Below are positions 24,200-32,442 of a DNA stretch of 64,000 nucleotides, in pieces; the first letter of the stretch is position 1, and every line of letters begins with the position of its first letter. The notes below the pieces were generated by a model. That model was not told the origin of the DNA, searched no databases, and saw nothing but the letters and a program-made list of their open reading frames with translations. The DNA is taken from positions 821,501 through 885,500 of the forward strand of contig NZ_PYFX01000001.1 in the NCBI RefSeq assembly GCF_003020115.1, read 5' to 3'. The position numbers and the translations under genes were made by a program. Source of the stretch: Bradyrhizobium sp. MOS002 (GTDB lineage Bacteria > Pseudomonadota > Alphaproteobacteria > Rhizobiales > Xanthobacteraceae).

Positions 24200-24286
24200 C
24201 CGCCTTGCCGCCATTCTTGAGATAAATCAGCAGCTGCCCATATATTCAGGCTAGGACGGATGCAGCATCACCATCCGGGACCAGCC

Positions 24287-24460
24287 ATGGCCAAGATCGG
24301 CAAGTCGAACGAGCCGCCCAAAATTGCGGACAACAAGCCAGCCGAAGACAAGGCGAAGAAGCCTCCGCCTCCGCGCGACACCGACGATGATGATGACGAG
24401 GACGGCGACATCGCGACACCGAAGCGTGACCGCTACGGGCCGGATGACGAGCCGTTTTGA
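24287..24460 (+). CDS. Small charged hypothetical protein
   Basis: This protein of about 57 residues has no recognisable domain, signal or membrane helix. It is rich in Lys, Pro and Asp, with an acidic run TDDDDDEDGD in the middle and a final RYGPDDEPF. It looks intrinsically disordered. The ATG at 24287 is chosen over 24260 because the added residues would be a His/Pro run without a ribosome site. I do not know its role, and a non-coding explanation is possible. Confidence 0.5.
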   Translation: MAKIGKSNEPPKIADNKPAEDKAKKPPPPRDTDDDDDEDGDIATPKRDRYGPDDEPF

Positions 24461-24501
24461 GGGGTAGCGCGTGTATGCGTGATCCTGCAAGAAACTCCGC
24501 C

Positions 24502-24628
24502 GTCGTCCTGGCGAAAGCCAGGACCCATTACCCCAGGGAGGAGTTTGGCGAAGGACCGTCGTTCGGTACCAAGACCGATCACAATCGAGAGATTACGCGG
24601 TATGGGTCCTGGCTTTCGCCAGGACGAC
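24502..24628. repeat. Family A palindromic repeat
   Basis: End hairpins GTCCTGGCgaaaGCCAGGAC and its inverted partner flank a core with TTTGGCGAAGGACCGTCGTT. Both ends carry the T-A stem pair that is C-G in most copies. It lies in the 278-base gap between a small hypothetical gene and an MFS gene; the rest of that gap shows nothing recognisable. Confidence 0.9.
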
Positions 24629-24738
24629 GATGAGGATTCAACCTGCCCCGCGCTACTGCCATGCGCCTGCGTTCATGGACAAATAACCGCTCTGCCCGAT
24701 AGTTTGCGCGTCTCCAAAAGACGTGAAACGGAACTGCA

Positions 24739-25947
24739 ATGGTCGACGTTCTCGCCGCACCGCAACAAGGCAAGGCGGACAGCGCGCTACGCACGCTGAC
24801 GGGAATCTCGATCGCGCATTGGGTCAGCCATTTCCATCTGCTGGTCCTGCCGATGCTGTTTCCGTTCCTCAAGAATCAACTCGGCGTCGGCTATGTCGAG
24901 CTCGGCTTCGCGCTGACCGTGTCCGCCGTAGTGTCGGGGCTGACGCAGGCCCCGACCGGCTATCTCGTCGACCATTTCGGCGCGCGAAGGATCCTGCTGG
25001 GCGGCCTCACGCTTGGCGGCTTCGCACTGATCCTGCTCGGCCTGCATCTGAGCTACACCTCGCTGATCGCCTGCGCCGTGCTGCTCGGGCTCGCCAACAG
25101 CGTCTACCATCCCGCCGATTACGCCATCCTCGCCGAGCACATGGACGAAGCGCGGATGGGCCGCGCCTTCTCGATCCATACCTTCGCCGGTTATTTCGGC
25201 GGCGCGGTGGCGCCGGCGATCGTCGCCGCGATGGTCATCGTGTCCGGTGGTGCCGGTGCGCTGATGGCATCGGGCGCGATCGGCATTCTGGTCGCGCTGT
25301 TGCTGGTGACCATGAACATTCCCGATGCCGGCGCGCACAAGACCAAGCCGGGCACCGAGAGCGCACCCAAACAGGCCGTGATCACGCCGGCGCTTATCAC
25401 GCTGACGGCGCTGTTCATGCTGCTCAGCCTGTCGGTCGCCGGCATCAACAATTTCGGCGTGGTGGCGCTGATGAGTGGCTATGGCGTGACCTATTCCGCG
25501 GCCAATATCGCGCTCACCGCCTTCCTCGGTGCAAGCGCCGCTGGCGTGCTCGCGGGCGGCTTCCTTGCTGACCACACCGAGCGCCACGGCTATGTCGCCG
25601 CCGCCTGCTTTGCCGCGAACGCGGTGATCGTGCTGCTGATCGCGCTGGTCACCCTGCCGGGCTGGGCGTTGACCGCCACGATGGCGACAGCGGGATTCCT
25701 CTCCGGCGTGATCGCGCCCTCGCGCGACATGCTGGTGCGCAATGCAGCACCTCCGGGCGCTGCGGGGCGCGCCTTCGGCATCGTCTCCACCGGCTTCAAT
25801 CTCGGCGGCATCATCAGCCCGCTGCTGTTCGGCTGGATCATGGACCAGAGCGCACCGCATTGGGTGTTCGGGGCGTCCGTGATCTTCATGGTCGCGACGG
25901 TGGTGCTGTCACCGTTCACGGAGCGGAAGCGGCAAAACGCGGCTTGA
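24739..25947 (+). CDS. MFS transporter, fosmidomycin-resistance-like
   Basis: This 402-residue protein has about twelve membrane helices. HWVSHFHLLVLPMLFPFLK in helix 1, the signature GYLVDHFGARRILLGG and the segment NSVYHPADYAILAEHM match the Fsr branch of the major facilitator family, known for fosmidomycin export in E. coli. Many such proteins in soil bacteria have no known substrate. The start codon follows GAAACGGAA. It is a single gene bracketed by family A repeats on both sides. Confidence 0.88.
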   Translation: MVDVLAAPQQGKADSALRTLTGISIAHWVSHFHLLVLPMLFPFLKNQLGVGYVELGFALTVSAVVSGLTQAPTGYLVDHFGARRILLGGLTLGGFALILLGLHLSYTSLIACAVLLGLANSVYHPADYAILAEHMDEARMGRAFSIHTFAGYFGGAVAPAIVAAMVIVSGGAGALMASGAIGILVALLLVTMNIPDAGAHKTKPGTESAPKQAVITPALITLTALFMLLSLSVAGINNFGVVALMSGYGVTYSAANIALTAFLGASAAGVLAGGFLADHTERHGYVAAACFAANAVIVLLIALVTLPGWALTATMATAGFLSGVIAPSRDMLVRNAAPPGAAGRAFGIVSTGFNLGGIISPLLFGWIMDQSAPHWVFGASVIFMVATVVLSPFTERKRQNAA

Positions 25948-25962
25948 GCAACAAACTCAATT

Positions 25963-26083
25963 GTCGCCCCGGCGAAGGCCGGGGCCCATAACCACGAAGC
26001 GGCGTTGTAGCGCAAAGCTGCCAACTCCAAATCTTCGCCAAACCACTTCTTGGGGTATGGGTCCCGGCCTTCGCCGGGACGAC
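25963..26083. repeat. Family A palindromic repeat
   Basis: The left hairpin is GCCCCGGCgaagGCCGGGGC, where the usual T-A pair is replaced by C-G, so pairing is kept. The right hairpin has the common GTCCCGGC form. The core reads in the opposite direction to that at 24502. It occupies the convergent gap between two MFS genes. Confidence 0.9.
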
Positions 26084-26107
26084 AGTTGTGGGTACGCGGA
26101 AGCGCCT

Positions 26108-27454
26108 TTACGTCGGCGACACCGCGCTCTTCAGCGGCGCTGCCTGCGGCGTAGCTCCACCGGTCAGCCTAGCCTTTTCCGTGTTCGGCCAGAGCAGGAG
26201 CAGCCCGAGCAGGCCGGAGCCGACCATGATCGCGGCGTTGATGGTGAAGCCGGTCATGTAGCCGTCGAGCATGCTGCCGGCGCGCTGGATCACGCTGCCC
26301 ATCACCAGCGGCGCGATGATGCCCGAAAGCGTATAGAGCGCACCGTAGATCGCGAGAACCGCGCCGCGCTGCGACGTCGGCGTGAACTCGCCGAGCATGG
26401 GCGGGCAGACGACGTAGATCGCGCCGCACAGGCCGGAGCCGACCACGAGCAGGGCGATCTGGAGGCCCGCGCCCTGGACGTGCGGCATCATCGCGAGGAT
26501 CAGGCCGCCGACGATCAGCGGCACCGAGCCGAGCACGCCGCGGGAGATCCGCGACGTGTAGCCGCGCGCCAGCATCACCTGCGAGATCCAACCCGTGAGA
26601 ATGACGATGGTAGCTCCGAACACCCAGGGCAGGATCGAGACGAAGCCCGCCTGAGACTGCGAGAAGCCGAGGCCCTTGACGATGAAGGGCGTGAACCAGG
26701 TGAGCCCGAGCGACAGCGCCCAATAGGCGCCGAAGGTCGCGGTGACACAGCCGATGAAGGTGCGCGATGTCAGGAGCTGGAGATAGGGTATTTTAGGTTC
26801 GATCACGGCCGATGCGTGGGTGTCCAGCGGGCCTTCCTTGCCGAGTGCGAGCCAGGCCGCGACCCAGATGAGGCCGACGATTCCGAGGGCGCCGAACGCA
26901 TAGTGCCAGGAATGGTTGACGATGATCCAGTTCAACGCCGGCACCGCCAGGATCACGCCAAAGGCCGACCCCTGCGACAGGATCGCGGTCGGCATCGTGC
27001 GCTTCTCGTCGGGGAACCATTTGTAGACCGCGTGCATCGCCACCGAGGCCGCCGGGCCTTCGCCGGCGCCGAGCACGATGCGGCAGATCAGGAGTGTGGT
27101 GAAAGAGACGGTGCCCACCATCGGAAACTGCGTCAGGGCCCAGATCACCGCGAGCGTCAACAGCACCCAGCGGGTCGGTACCTTGTTGACGATGAAGCCG
27201 ACCACGATCGCCGAGATCGAGAACAGGAAGAAGAACGAGGAGCCGAGCAGACCGAACTGCTCGGGCTCGAGCTTCAGCTCGGTCATGATCGGAACGCCCG
27301 CGAGGCCGACGACGATCTTGTCGGCGAAGTTCACCAGCATGAAAAGAAACAGCAGAAATGTAACGGTCCAGGCACCCTTTGGCGTTTCCTTGGACGTTTC
27401 CTTGGACGTCCCCGTCATCTTGCCCGCCGCGGGCTGCGTTCCCTGAGCGCTCAT
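26108..27454 (-). CDS. MFS transporter, anion:cation symporter-like
   Basis: This 448-residue protein has about twelve membrane helices. The N-terminal helix with FVNFADK-like text (LVNFADKIVVGLAGVPIM) and the loop FIVNKVPTRWVLL resemble the tartrate/hexuronate/phthalate (ACS) branch. The start at 27454 is preferred because GGGGAGAAG lies just before the ATG. The first 33 residues contain duplicated KETSKET text that is probably disordered. The substrate is likely an organic acid, inferred from family only. It is divergent from the ABC transporter operon at 27600. Confidence 0.86.
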   Translation of the reverse strand: MSAQGTQPAAGKMTGTSKETSKETPKGAWTVTFLLFLFMLVNFADKIVVGLAGVPIMTELKLEPEQFGLLGSSFFFLFSISAIVVGFIVNKVPTRWVLLTLAVIWALTQFPMVGTVSFTTLLICRIVLGAGEGPAASVAMHAVYKWFPDEKRTMPTAILSQGSAFGVILAVPALNWIIVNHSWHYAFGALGIVGLIWVAAWLALGKEGPLDTHASAVIEPKIPYLQLLTSRTFIGCVTATFGAYWALSLGLTWFTPFIVKGLGFSQSQAGFVSILPWVFGATIVILTGWISQVMLARGYTSRISRGVLGSVPLIVGGLILAMMPHVQGAGLQIALLVVGSGLCGAIYVVCPPMLGEFTPTSQRGAVLAIYGALYTLSGIIAPLVMGSVIQRAGSMLDGYMTGFTINAAIMVGSGLLGLLLLWPNTEKARLTGGATPQAAPLKSAVSPT

Positions 27455-27599
27455 ACTTCTCCCCGTCGTCCCTATTTGGCACTTTTTTGAATTGATCCTC
27501 TTAGGAGCTAACAACGGCTTCAATACCAACGCAACCCGGCATTTCCGCAGCAAGTGTGCTACGCAGCAATTCCGCTAATTCCGTCCGGCGCCATTCATC

Positions 27600-28253
27600 G
27601 TGCTGAGCATTCGAAACCTCTCCAAGACGTTCTCTTCGGCCGGTGAGCCGGTCCATGTCCTGCGCGGCGTCGATCTCGACCTCAAGGCCGGCGAACGCGT
27701 CGCGCTGACCGGCGAGTCCGGCAGCGGTAAGAGCACGCTGTTGCACCTGATCGCAGGGCTCGATGCCGCCGATGGCGGCACGATCCGCCTGGAAGACACC
27801 GAGGTCACCAAATTGTCCGATGCGGGACGCGCGGGCCTTCGCCGCGACCGGATCGGCCTGGTGTTTCAACAGTACAATTTGATCCCGAGTCTGTCGGTCG
27901 GGGATAATCTGGTGTTTCAGGCACGGATCGCCGGCCGGTACGACGCAGCCTGGTACAAAGAGCTGATCGAGCGTCTTGGGCTTGGCGGCCTGCTCAAGCG
28001 TTATCCAGAACAATTATCGGGCGGACAGCAGCAACGGGTCGCGATCGGCCGGGCCCTGGCAACAAAGCCGTCGTTGCTGCTGGCGGACGAGCCGACCGGC
28101 AATCTCGACGAGGCCACCGCCGAGGACGTGCTGGCCCTGACGCGCGACCTCGTCACGCGCACCGGCTGCGGCTTTCTGATGGTGACGCACAGCCTGCATC
28201 TGGCCGCGGCACTCGATCGCCACGTCAATCTGCATGCCGGGCGGATCGCATGA
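27600..28253 (+). CDS. ABC transporter ATP-binding protein (LolD/MacB-like)
   Basis: This 217-residue ATPase has Walker A GESGSGKST at 38-46, the Q-loop FQQYN, the signature LSGGQQQR, Walker B LLLADEPTGNLD and the switch histidine in MVTHS. The DEPTGNLD ending is typical of ATPases that drive FtsX/MacB-type permeases. A GTG appears to be the start. The stop overlaps the permease start in ATGA. With the permease and a secreted lipocalin-like protein it forms an AttE/F/H-type system rather than a nutrient importer. Confidence 0.93.
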   Translation: MLSIRNLSKTFSSAGEPVHVLRGVDLDLKAGERVALTGESGSGKSTLLHLIAGLDAADGGTIRLEDTEVTKLSDAGRAGLRRDRIGLVFQQYNLIPSLSVGDNLVFQARIAGRYDAAWYKELIERLGLGGLLKRYPEQLSGGQQQRVAIGRALATKPSLLLADEPTGNLDEATAEDVLALTRDLVTRTGCGFLMVTHSLHLAAALDRHVNLHAGRIA

Positions 28254-30712
28254 GGCGCGCGCTGTGGGTCCTCGCCGTGCTGCTCAGCCATTGGCGGCGC
28301 CACAAGATGCAATTCGCGACGCTCCTGATCGGGCTGATTGCGGCGACCGCGCTGTGGAGCGGCGTGCAGGCGATCAACCAGCAGGCCCGCAACGCCTATG
28401 ACCGCGCCGCGGCAACCTTCGGCGGCGCGCGCACGCCGATGCTGGTCGCGCCCGATGCCGCGACCTTTCCGCAGGAATTGTTCGTCAAGCTCCGCCGTGC
28501 CGGCTGGCCGGTCTCGCCGATGCTGGAGGGACGGGTCCAGGTCAACGGGCGCTCGGTTCGGCTGCTCGGCATCGAGCCCGTGACGCTGCCGATCGATGTC
28601 GGCAATGCACCGCGCCTCGGCGCCGCCGATTTGAGCCACTTCGTCGCGCCGCCGGGCCAGACGCTGGTGGCGAAGGAAACACTGACCGATTTGCAGGAAC
28701 AGGAGGGCGCGGCACCCGCGATCAGCAGCGGGGCAAAACTGCCACCGCTACGCGTGCAGCCGCAGCTGGTGCCTGACGTGCTCGTCGTCGACATCGGCGT
28801 GGCGCAGCGGCTCCTCAACAAGCCGGACCAGATCTCGCGGCTTCTGATCGGCAAACCGAAGGGCAAGCCTGCGTCATTGGCGAGCGTCGTCGGCGACCGC
28901 TTGCAGCGGGTCGAGCCGAATGCGGAGACCGAGCTGGAGCGCCTCACCGACAGCTTCCATCTCAACCTCACCGCGTTCGGCCTGCTGTCGTTCTTCGTCG
29001 GTCTTTTCATCGTCAATTCAGCGGTCGGCCTCGCCTTCGAGCAGCGGCTGCCGATGCTGCGCACGCTGCGGGCCTGCGGTGCCTCGGCGCGACTGGTCAA
29101 CACCGTGCTGGTGGTCGAGCTCGTGGCGTTGTCGCTGGTCGCAGGCCTGATCGGGCTAGCCTGCGGCTATTTCATTGCGGCCGCGCTGTTGCCCGACGTC
29201 GCGGCGTCCCTGCGTGGACTCTATGGCGCGCAGATCCCGGGGCAGCTCAGCTTGCGACCTGAATGGTGGCTCGCCGGAATCGGCATCAGCATTGCCGGCG
29301 CGCTGGTGGCGGCGGCGACCAGCCTGATCAAGGCTGTCAGGATGCCGGTGCTGGCGACCGCGCAGCCGCGCGCCTGGCAACAGAGGCAGCGCCGTTGGCT
29401 GATCCTGCAGAGCGGGGCTGCCTGCGCCGTGTTCGCGGTCGCGCTGTTGCTGCTCCAGTATGGGCAATCGCTGATCGCGGGCTTTGGCGTGCTGGCAGCG
29501 CTGATGTTTGGCGCCGCGTTGATCCTGCCGGCCTTCCTCGACATCATCCTGCGGACAGGGCAGCGTTTCGCGCGGAGGCCGCTCGCCCTGTGGTTCTGGG
29601 CAGACAGTCGGCAGCAGCTCTCGGGTTTGTCGCTGGCGCTGATGGCGCTGCTGCTCGCGCTCGCCGTCAATGTCGGCGTCTCAACCATGGTGGAAACGTT
29701 CAGCCGCACCTTCATCGGCTGGCTCGACGGGCGGCTCGCAGCCGACGTCTACATCAGCGCCTCCGATAATGCGAAAGGCGTCGCGATCCGCAACTGGCTG
29801 AAGGAGCGCAGTGATGTCCAGGCGATCCTGTCGGGCGGGCGCGCGGAGGCACAGGTGCGGGGCCAGCCGGTGGAGCTGCTCGGCCTGCCCGATCACGCGC
29901 TCTATCGCGAGCGCTGGCCGTTGCTCGAAACCGCGCCCCGTGCCTGGACCCGTCTCATACCAGGCAATGCCGCGTTCATCAGTGAGCAGCTGAGCCGCCG
30001 CCTCAACATCCGCGTCGGCGACGTCGTCGACGTCCCGGCGCCGGGCGGGACCTGGGAGCTCGAGATCGTCGGCATCTATGCCGACTACGGCAACCCCAAG
30101 GGCCAGCTCGCCGTGAACGTCGCGGCGCTGATCCGGCAATTTCCGCAGACGCCGCAGACACGCATCGGCCTGATCGTCGCGAAGGAGAATATCCCCGGCC
30201 TGATCGCGGCGCTGCAGAGGCAGTTTGCGCTCGACGACCGCAGCGTCGCCGACCAGGCGAGGGTGAAGGCGGAGTCGATCCGGATATTCAATCGCACCTT
30301 TGCGGTGACGTCGGCGCTGAACGCGTTTACGCTCGGCGTCGCCGGGATCGCGCTTCTGACCAGCCTTCTCACGCTGGCGAACTCGCGACTGCCGCAGCTT
30401 GCGCCGCTCTGGGCGATCGGCATCACGCGGCCGCGTCTTGCTGCGATCGAATTGACCAAGACGCTGTCGGTCGCGCTGTTCACGTCGCTTCTGGCCGTGC
30501 CGCTCGGACTGTTGGTGGCGTGGTGCCTGATCGCGATCGTCAACGTGAAGGCGTTCGGCTGGCGGCTGCCGTTCCATGTGTTTCCGCTGCAACTGGTCGA
30601 GCTGGTCGCGGTCGCGCTGCTCGCCGCGTTTCTCGCCGCCCTGCTGCCGATGATACGACTGGCGCGGATGCAGCCCGCGAACCTCGTCAAGGTGTTTGCC
30701 AATGAGCGCTGA
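28250..30712 (+). CDS. FtsX-family ABC permease
   Basis: This 820-residue membrane protein has an N-terminal helix (about 13-40), a large periplasmic segment, and two groups of helices around two FtsX-like units (near 225-385 and 675-810). The repeated texts VNSAVGLAFEQRLPMLRTLRACG and LTLANSRLPQLAPLWAIGIT mark the same cytoplasmic loop in each unit. Such permeases act mechanically on periplasmic proteins or lipoproteins. It is tied by overlap to the ATPase before it and the secreted protein after it. Confidence 0.9.
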   Translation: MRRALWVLAVLLSHWRRHKMQFATLLIGLIAATALWSGVQAINQQARNAYDRAAATFGGARTPMLVAPDAATFPQELFVKLRRAGWPVSPMLEGRVQVNGRSVRLLGIEPVTLPIDVGNAPRLGAADLSHFVAPPGQTLVAKETLTDLQEQEGAAPAISSGAKLPPLRVQPQLVPDVLVVDIGVAQRLLNKPDQISRLLIGKPKGKPASLASVVGDRLQRVEPNAETELERLTDSFHLNLTAFGLLSFFVGLFIVNSAVGLAFEQRLPMLRTLRACGASARLVNTVLVVELVALSLVAGLIGLACGYFIAAALLPDVAASLRGLYGAQIPGQLSLRPEWWLAGIGISIAGALVAAATSLIKAVRMPVLATAQPRAWQQRQRRWLILQSGAACAVFAVALLLLQYGQSLIAGFGVLAALMFGAALILPAFLDIILRTGQRFARRPLALWFWADSRQQLSGLSLALMALLLALAVNVGVSTMVETFSRTFIGWLDGRLAADVYISASDNAKGVAIRNWLKERSDVQAILSGGRAEAQVRGQPVELLGLPDHALYRERWPLLETAPRAWTRLIPGNAAFISEQLSRRLNIRVGDVVDVPAPGGTWELEIVGIYADYGNPKGQLAVNVAALIRQFPQTPQTRIGLIVAKENIPGLIAALQRQFALDDRSVADQARVKAESIRIFNRTFAVTSALNAFTLGVAGIALLTSLLTLANSRLPQLAPLWAIGITRPRLAAIELTKTLSVALFTSLLAVPLGLLVAWCLIAIVNVKAFGWRLPFHVFPLQLVELVAVALLAAFLAALLPMIRLARMQPANLVKVFANER

Positions 30713-31784
30713 CAGGATCTCACGGCGCGCTCTGTTTGGCGGTATCGCTGCGCTCGCGCTTGCACGCCGTGCGGGCGCGCAAGGCTATGCCGGGCTCGGC
30801 GAGACGGCCGATGGCTTTGCGAAGGTCACGCCGGGAAAGATGTTCGCCTTTCCGGCCGATCACGGGCCGCATCCGGAGTTTCGCATCGAGTGGTGGTATC
30901 TCACGGCGAATCTCATCGATGCCAGCGGCGCGGCGTGCGGTCTGCAATGGACGCTGTTCCGCCAGGCGACCCAGCCGGGGCCGCAAGGCGACGGCTGGGC
31001 CGATCAGCAGGTGTGGATGGCCCACGCCGCGGTGACGCGCGCCGACACCCACCGCTTCAACGAGCTGTTTTCCCGCGGCGGTGTGGGACAGGCCGGCGTC
31101 ACGACAAAACCGTTTACGGCCTGGATCGACGATTGGGAGATGACGGGGGCCGAGCGCACCGAAGATCGCACTTTGGCGCCGCTGGCGCTGAAGGCCTCGG
31201 GTGCCGACTTCAGTTACACGCTAACGTTGGAGGCGGATCGCCCCGTGGTGCTGCAAGGCGATGGCGGCTACAGTCGCAAGTCGGAGCGCGGACAGGCCTC
31301 CTACTATTACAGCCAGCCGTTCTATCGCGCCCGCGGCACGCTCACTATCGACGACAGACCAGTCGATGTTTCCGGCCAGGCCTGGATGGATCGCGAATGG
31401 AGCAGCCAGCCGCTCGACACCGACCAGACCGGATGGGACTGGCTCTCGCTGCATCTCGCGTCCGGCGACAAGCTGATGCTGTACCGGCTGCGGCAGAAGG
31501 ACGGCAAGGATTATCCGTTCGGCAACTGGATCTCCGCCGCCGGCGACACGCAGATGATTGCGGGCGACGACATCCAGATGAGTCCAAAGGCGACCGCCGA
31601 GGTCGCCGGGCGCAGGCTGCCGGTGGAATGGCAGATCGCGATTCCCTCGCGGTCGTTCTCGATCCAGTGCAAGCCGCTCAATCCAAAGGCGTGGATGGGG
31701 ACCGGTTTCTCATATTGGGAAGGTCCGATCAGCTTTGCCGGCACGCATGACGGCGTTGGCTATCTCGAGCTGACCGGGTATTGA
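30702..31784 (+). CDS. Secreted AttH/CrtC-type lipocalin-like protein
   Basis: This 360-residue protein has a Tat-like leader (SRRALFGGIAALALARRAGAQ). The rest matches the tandem lipocalin-like fold of AttH and carotenoid 1,2-hydratase. Landmarks are HPEFRIEWWYLTANL, WMAHAAVTRAD, VDVSGQAWMDREWSSQPL and WDWLSLHLASGDKLM. The start overlaps the permease by 11 bases. In Agrobacterium the related att genes form an ABC system of unknown cargo. No other carotenoid gene is near, so a hydratase role is unlikely. A role in moving or modifying a hydrophobic envelope compound is inferred. Confidence 0.85.
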   Translation: MSADRISRRALFGGIAALALARRAGAQGYAGLGETADGFAKVTPGKMFAFPADHGPHPEFRIEWWYLTANLIDASGAACGLQWTLFRQATQPGPQGDGWADQQVWMAHAAVTRADTHRFNELFSRGGVGQAGVTTKPFTAWIDDWEMTGAERTEDRTLAPLALKASGADFSYTLTLEADRPVVLQGDGGYSRKSERGQASYYYSQPFYRARGTLTIDDRPVDVSGQAWMDREWSSQPLDTDQTGWDWLSLHLASGDKLMLYRLRQKDGKDYPFGNWISAAGDTQMIAGDDIQMSPKATAEVAGRRLPVEWQIAIPSRSFSIQCKPLNPKAWMGTGFSYWEGPISFAGTHDGVGYLELTGY

Positions 31785-31879
31785 AGAAGCGCGACCTGTC
31801 TAGATCCTCGTTTTGACGCGTTTTTCTCGACGCGAGCCGGGTGTCGACTTCGCTCGAAAACGCCTTGGGGAAACCAACG

Positions 31880-32266
31880 ATGTATCGTCTCACCGCCCTC
31901 GTCACGCTGCTGGCGATCGCATTTTATTTCTTCACCTGCATCAATGTCTCGCGGGCGCGGACCAAGACCGGTGTCAAGGTGCCGGCCACGTCAGGCCATC
32001 CGGATTTCGAGCGCGCGTTTCGCATTCAGATGAACACGCTGGAATGGATGCCGATCGTCCTGCCGGCGCTGTGGCTGTTCGCGATCTATATCGGCGACGC
32101 CATCGCGGCCGGCATCGGCGCGGTGTGGATCATCGGCCGCATTGTCTATTTCATCGGCTATTCGAAGGCCGCGGCAAAGCGCGGCCCGGGCTTCATGATC
32201 CAGGGCGTCGCGGCGATTGCGCTGTGGGCGGGTGCGCTGGGCGCGGTGGTGCTGCGGCTGGTGTGA
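31880..32266 (+). CDS. MAPEG family membrane protein
   Basis: This 128-residue protein has four membrane helices. ERAFRIQMNTLEWMPIVLPA and GRIVYFIGYSKAAAKRGPGF are the conserved MAPEG segments that bind glutathione in eukaryotic relatives. Bacterial members may conjugate glutathione to lipophilic compounds, or their role is unknown. The ATG at 31880 with GGGG upstream fits the family N-terminus; the upstream in-frame start at 31841 adds unrelated residues. It is a single gene, 95 bases after the AttH-like gene. Confidence 0.88.
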   Translation: MYRLTALVTLLAIAFYFFTCINVSRARTKTGVKVPATSGHPDFERAFRIQMNTLEWMPIVLPALWLFAIYIGDAIAAGIGAVWIIGRIVYFIGYSKAAAKRGPGFMIQGVAAIALWAGALGAVVLRLV

Positions 32267-32293
32267 GGGGTAGGCAACCGCCACACACTCAGT

Positions 32294-32415
32294 GTCGTCC
32301 CGGCGAAGGCCGGGACCCATAACCACGGGATGTGGTTTAACGAAGACTCGGAGCTACCAGTTCGCGCCCACAACTTCTCCCTGGGGTTATGGGTCCCGGC
32401 TTTCGCCGGGACGAC
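32294..32415. repeat. Family A palindromic repeat
   Basis: Hairpin ends GTCCCGGCgaagGCCGGGAC and GTCCCGGCtttcGCCGGGAC flank a 70-base core with TTTAACGAAGACTCGG. It fills the convergent gap between the MAPEG gene and an orphan binding-protein gene. Confidence 0.9.
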
Positions 32416-32442
32416 ATGGGAGTTATTGGCGCGGTCCTGACC

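Noticed and set aside
30702..31784. Carotenoid 1,2-hydratase as the function of the lipocalin-like protein
   Set aside because: No other carotenoid gene is near, and the operon with an ATPase and FtsX permease fits AttH-type systems better.
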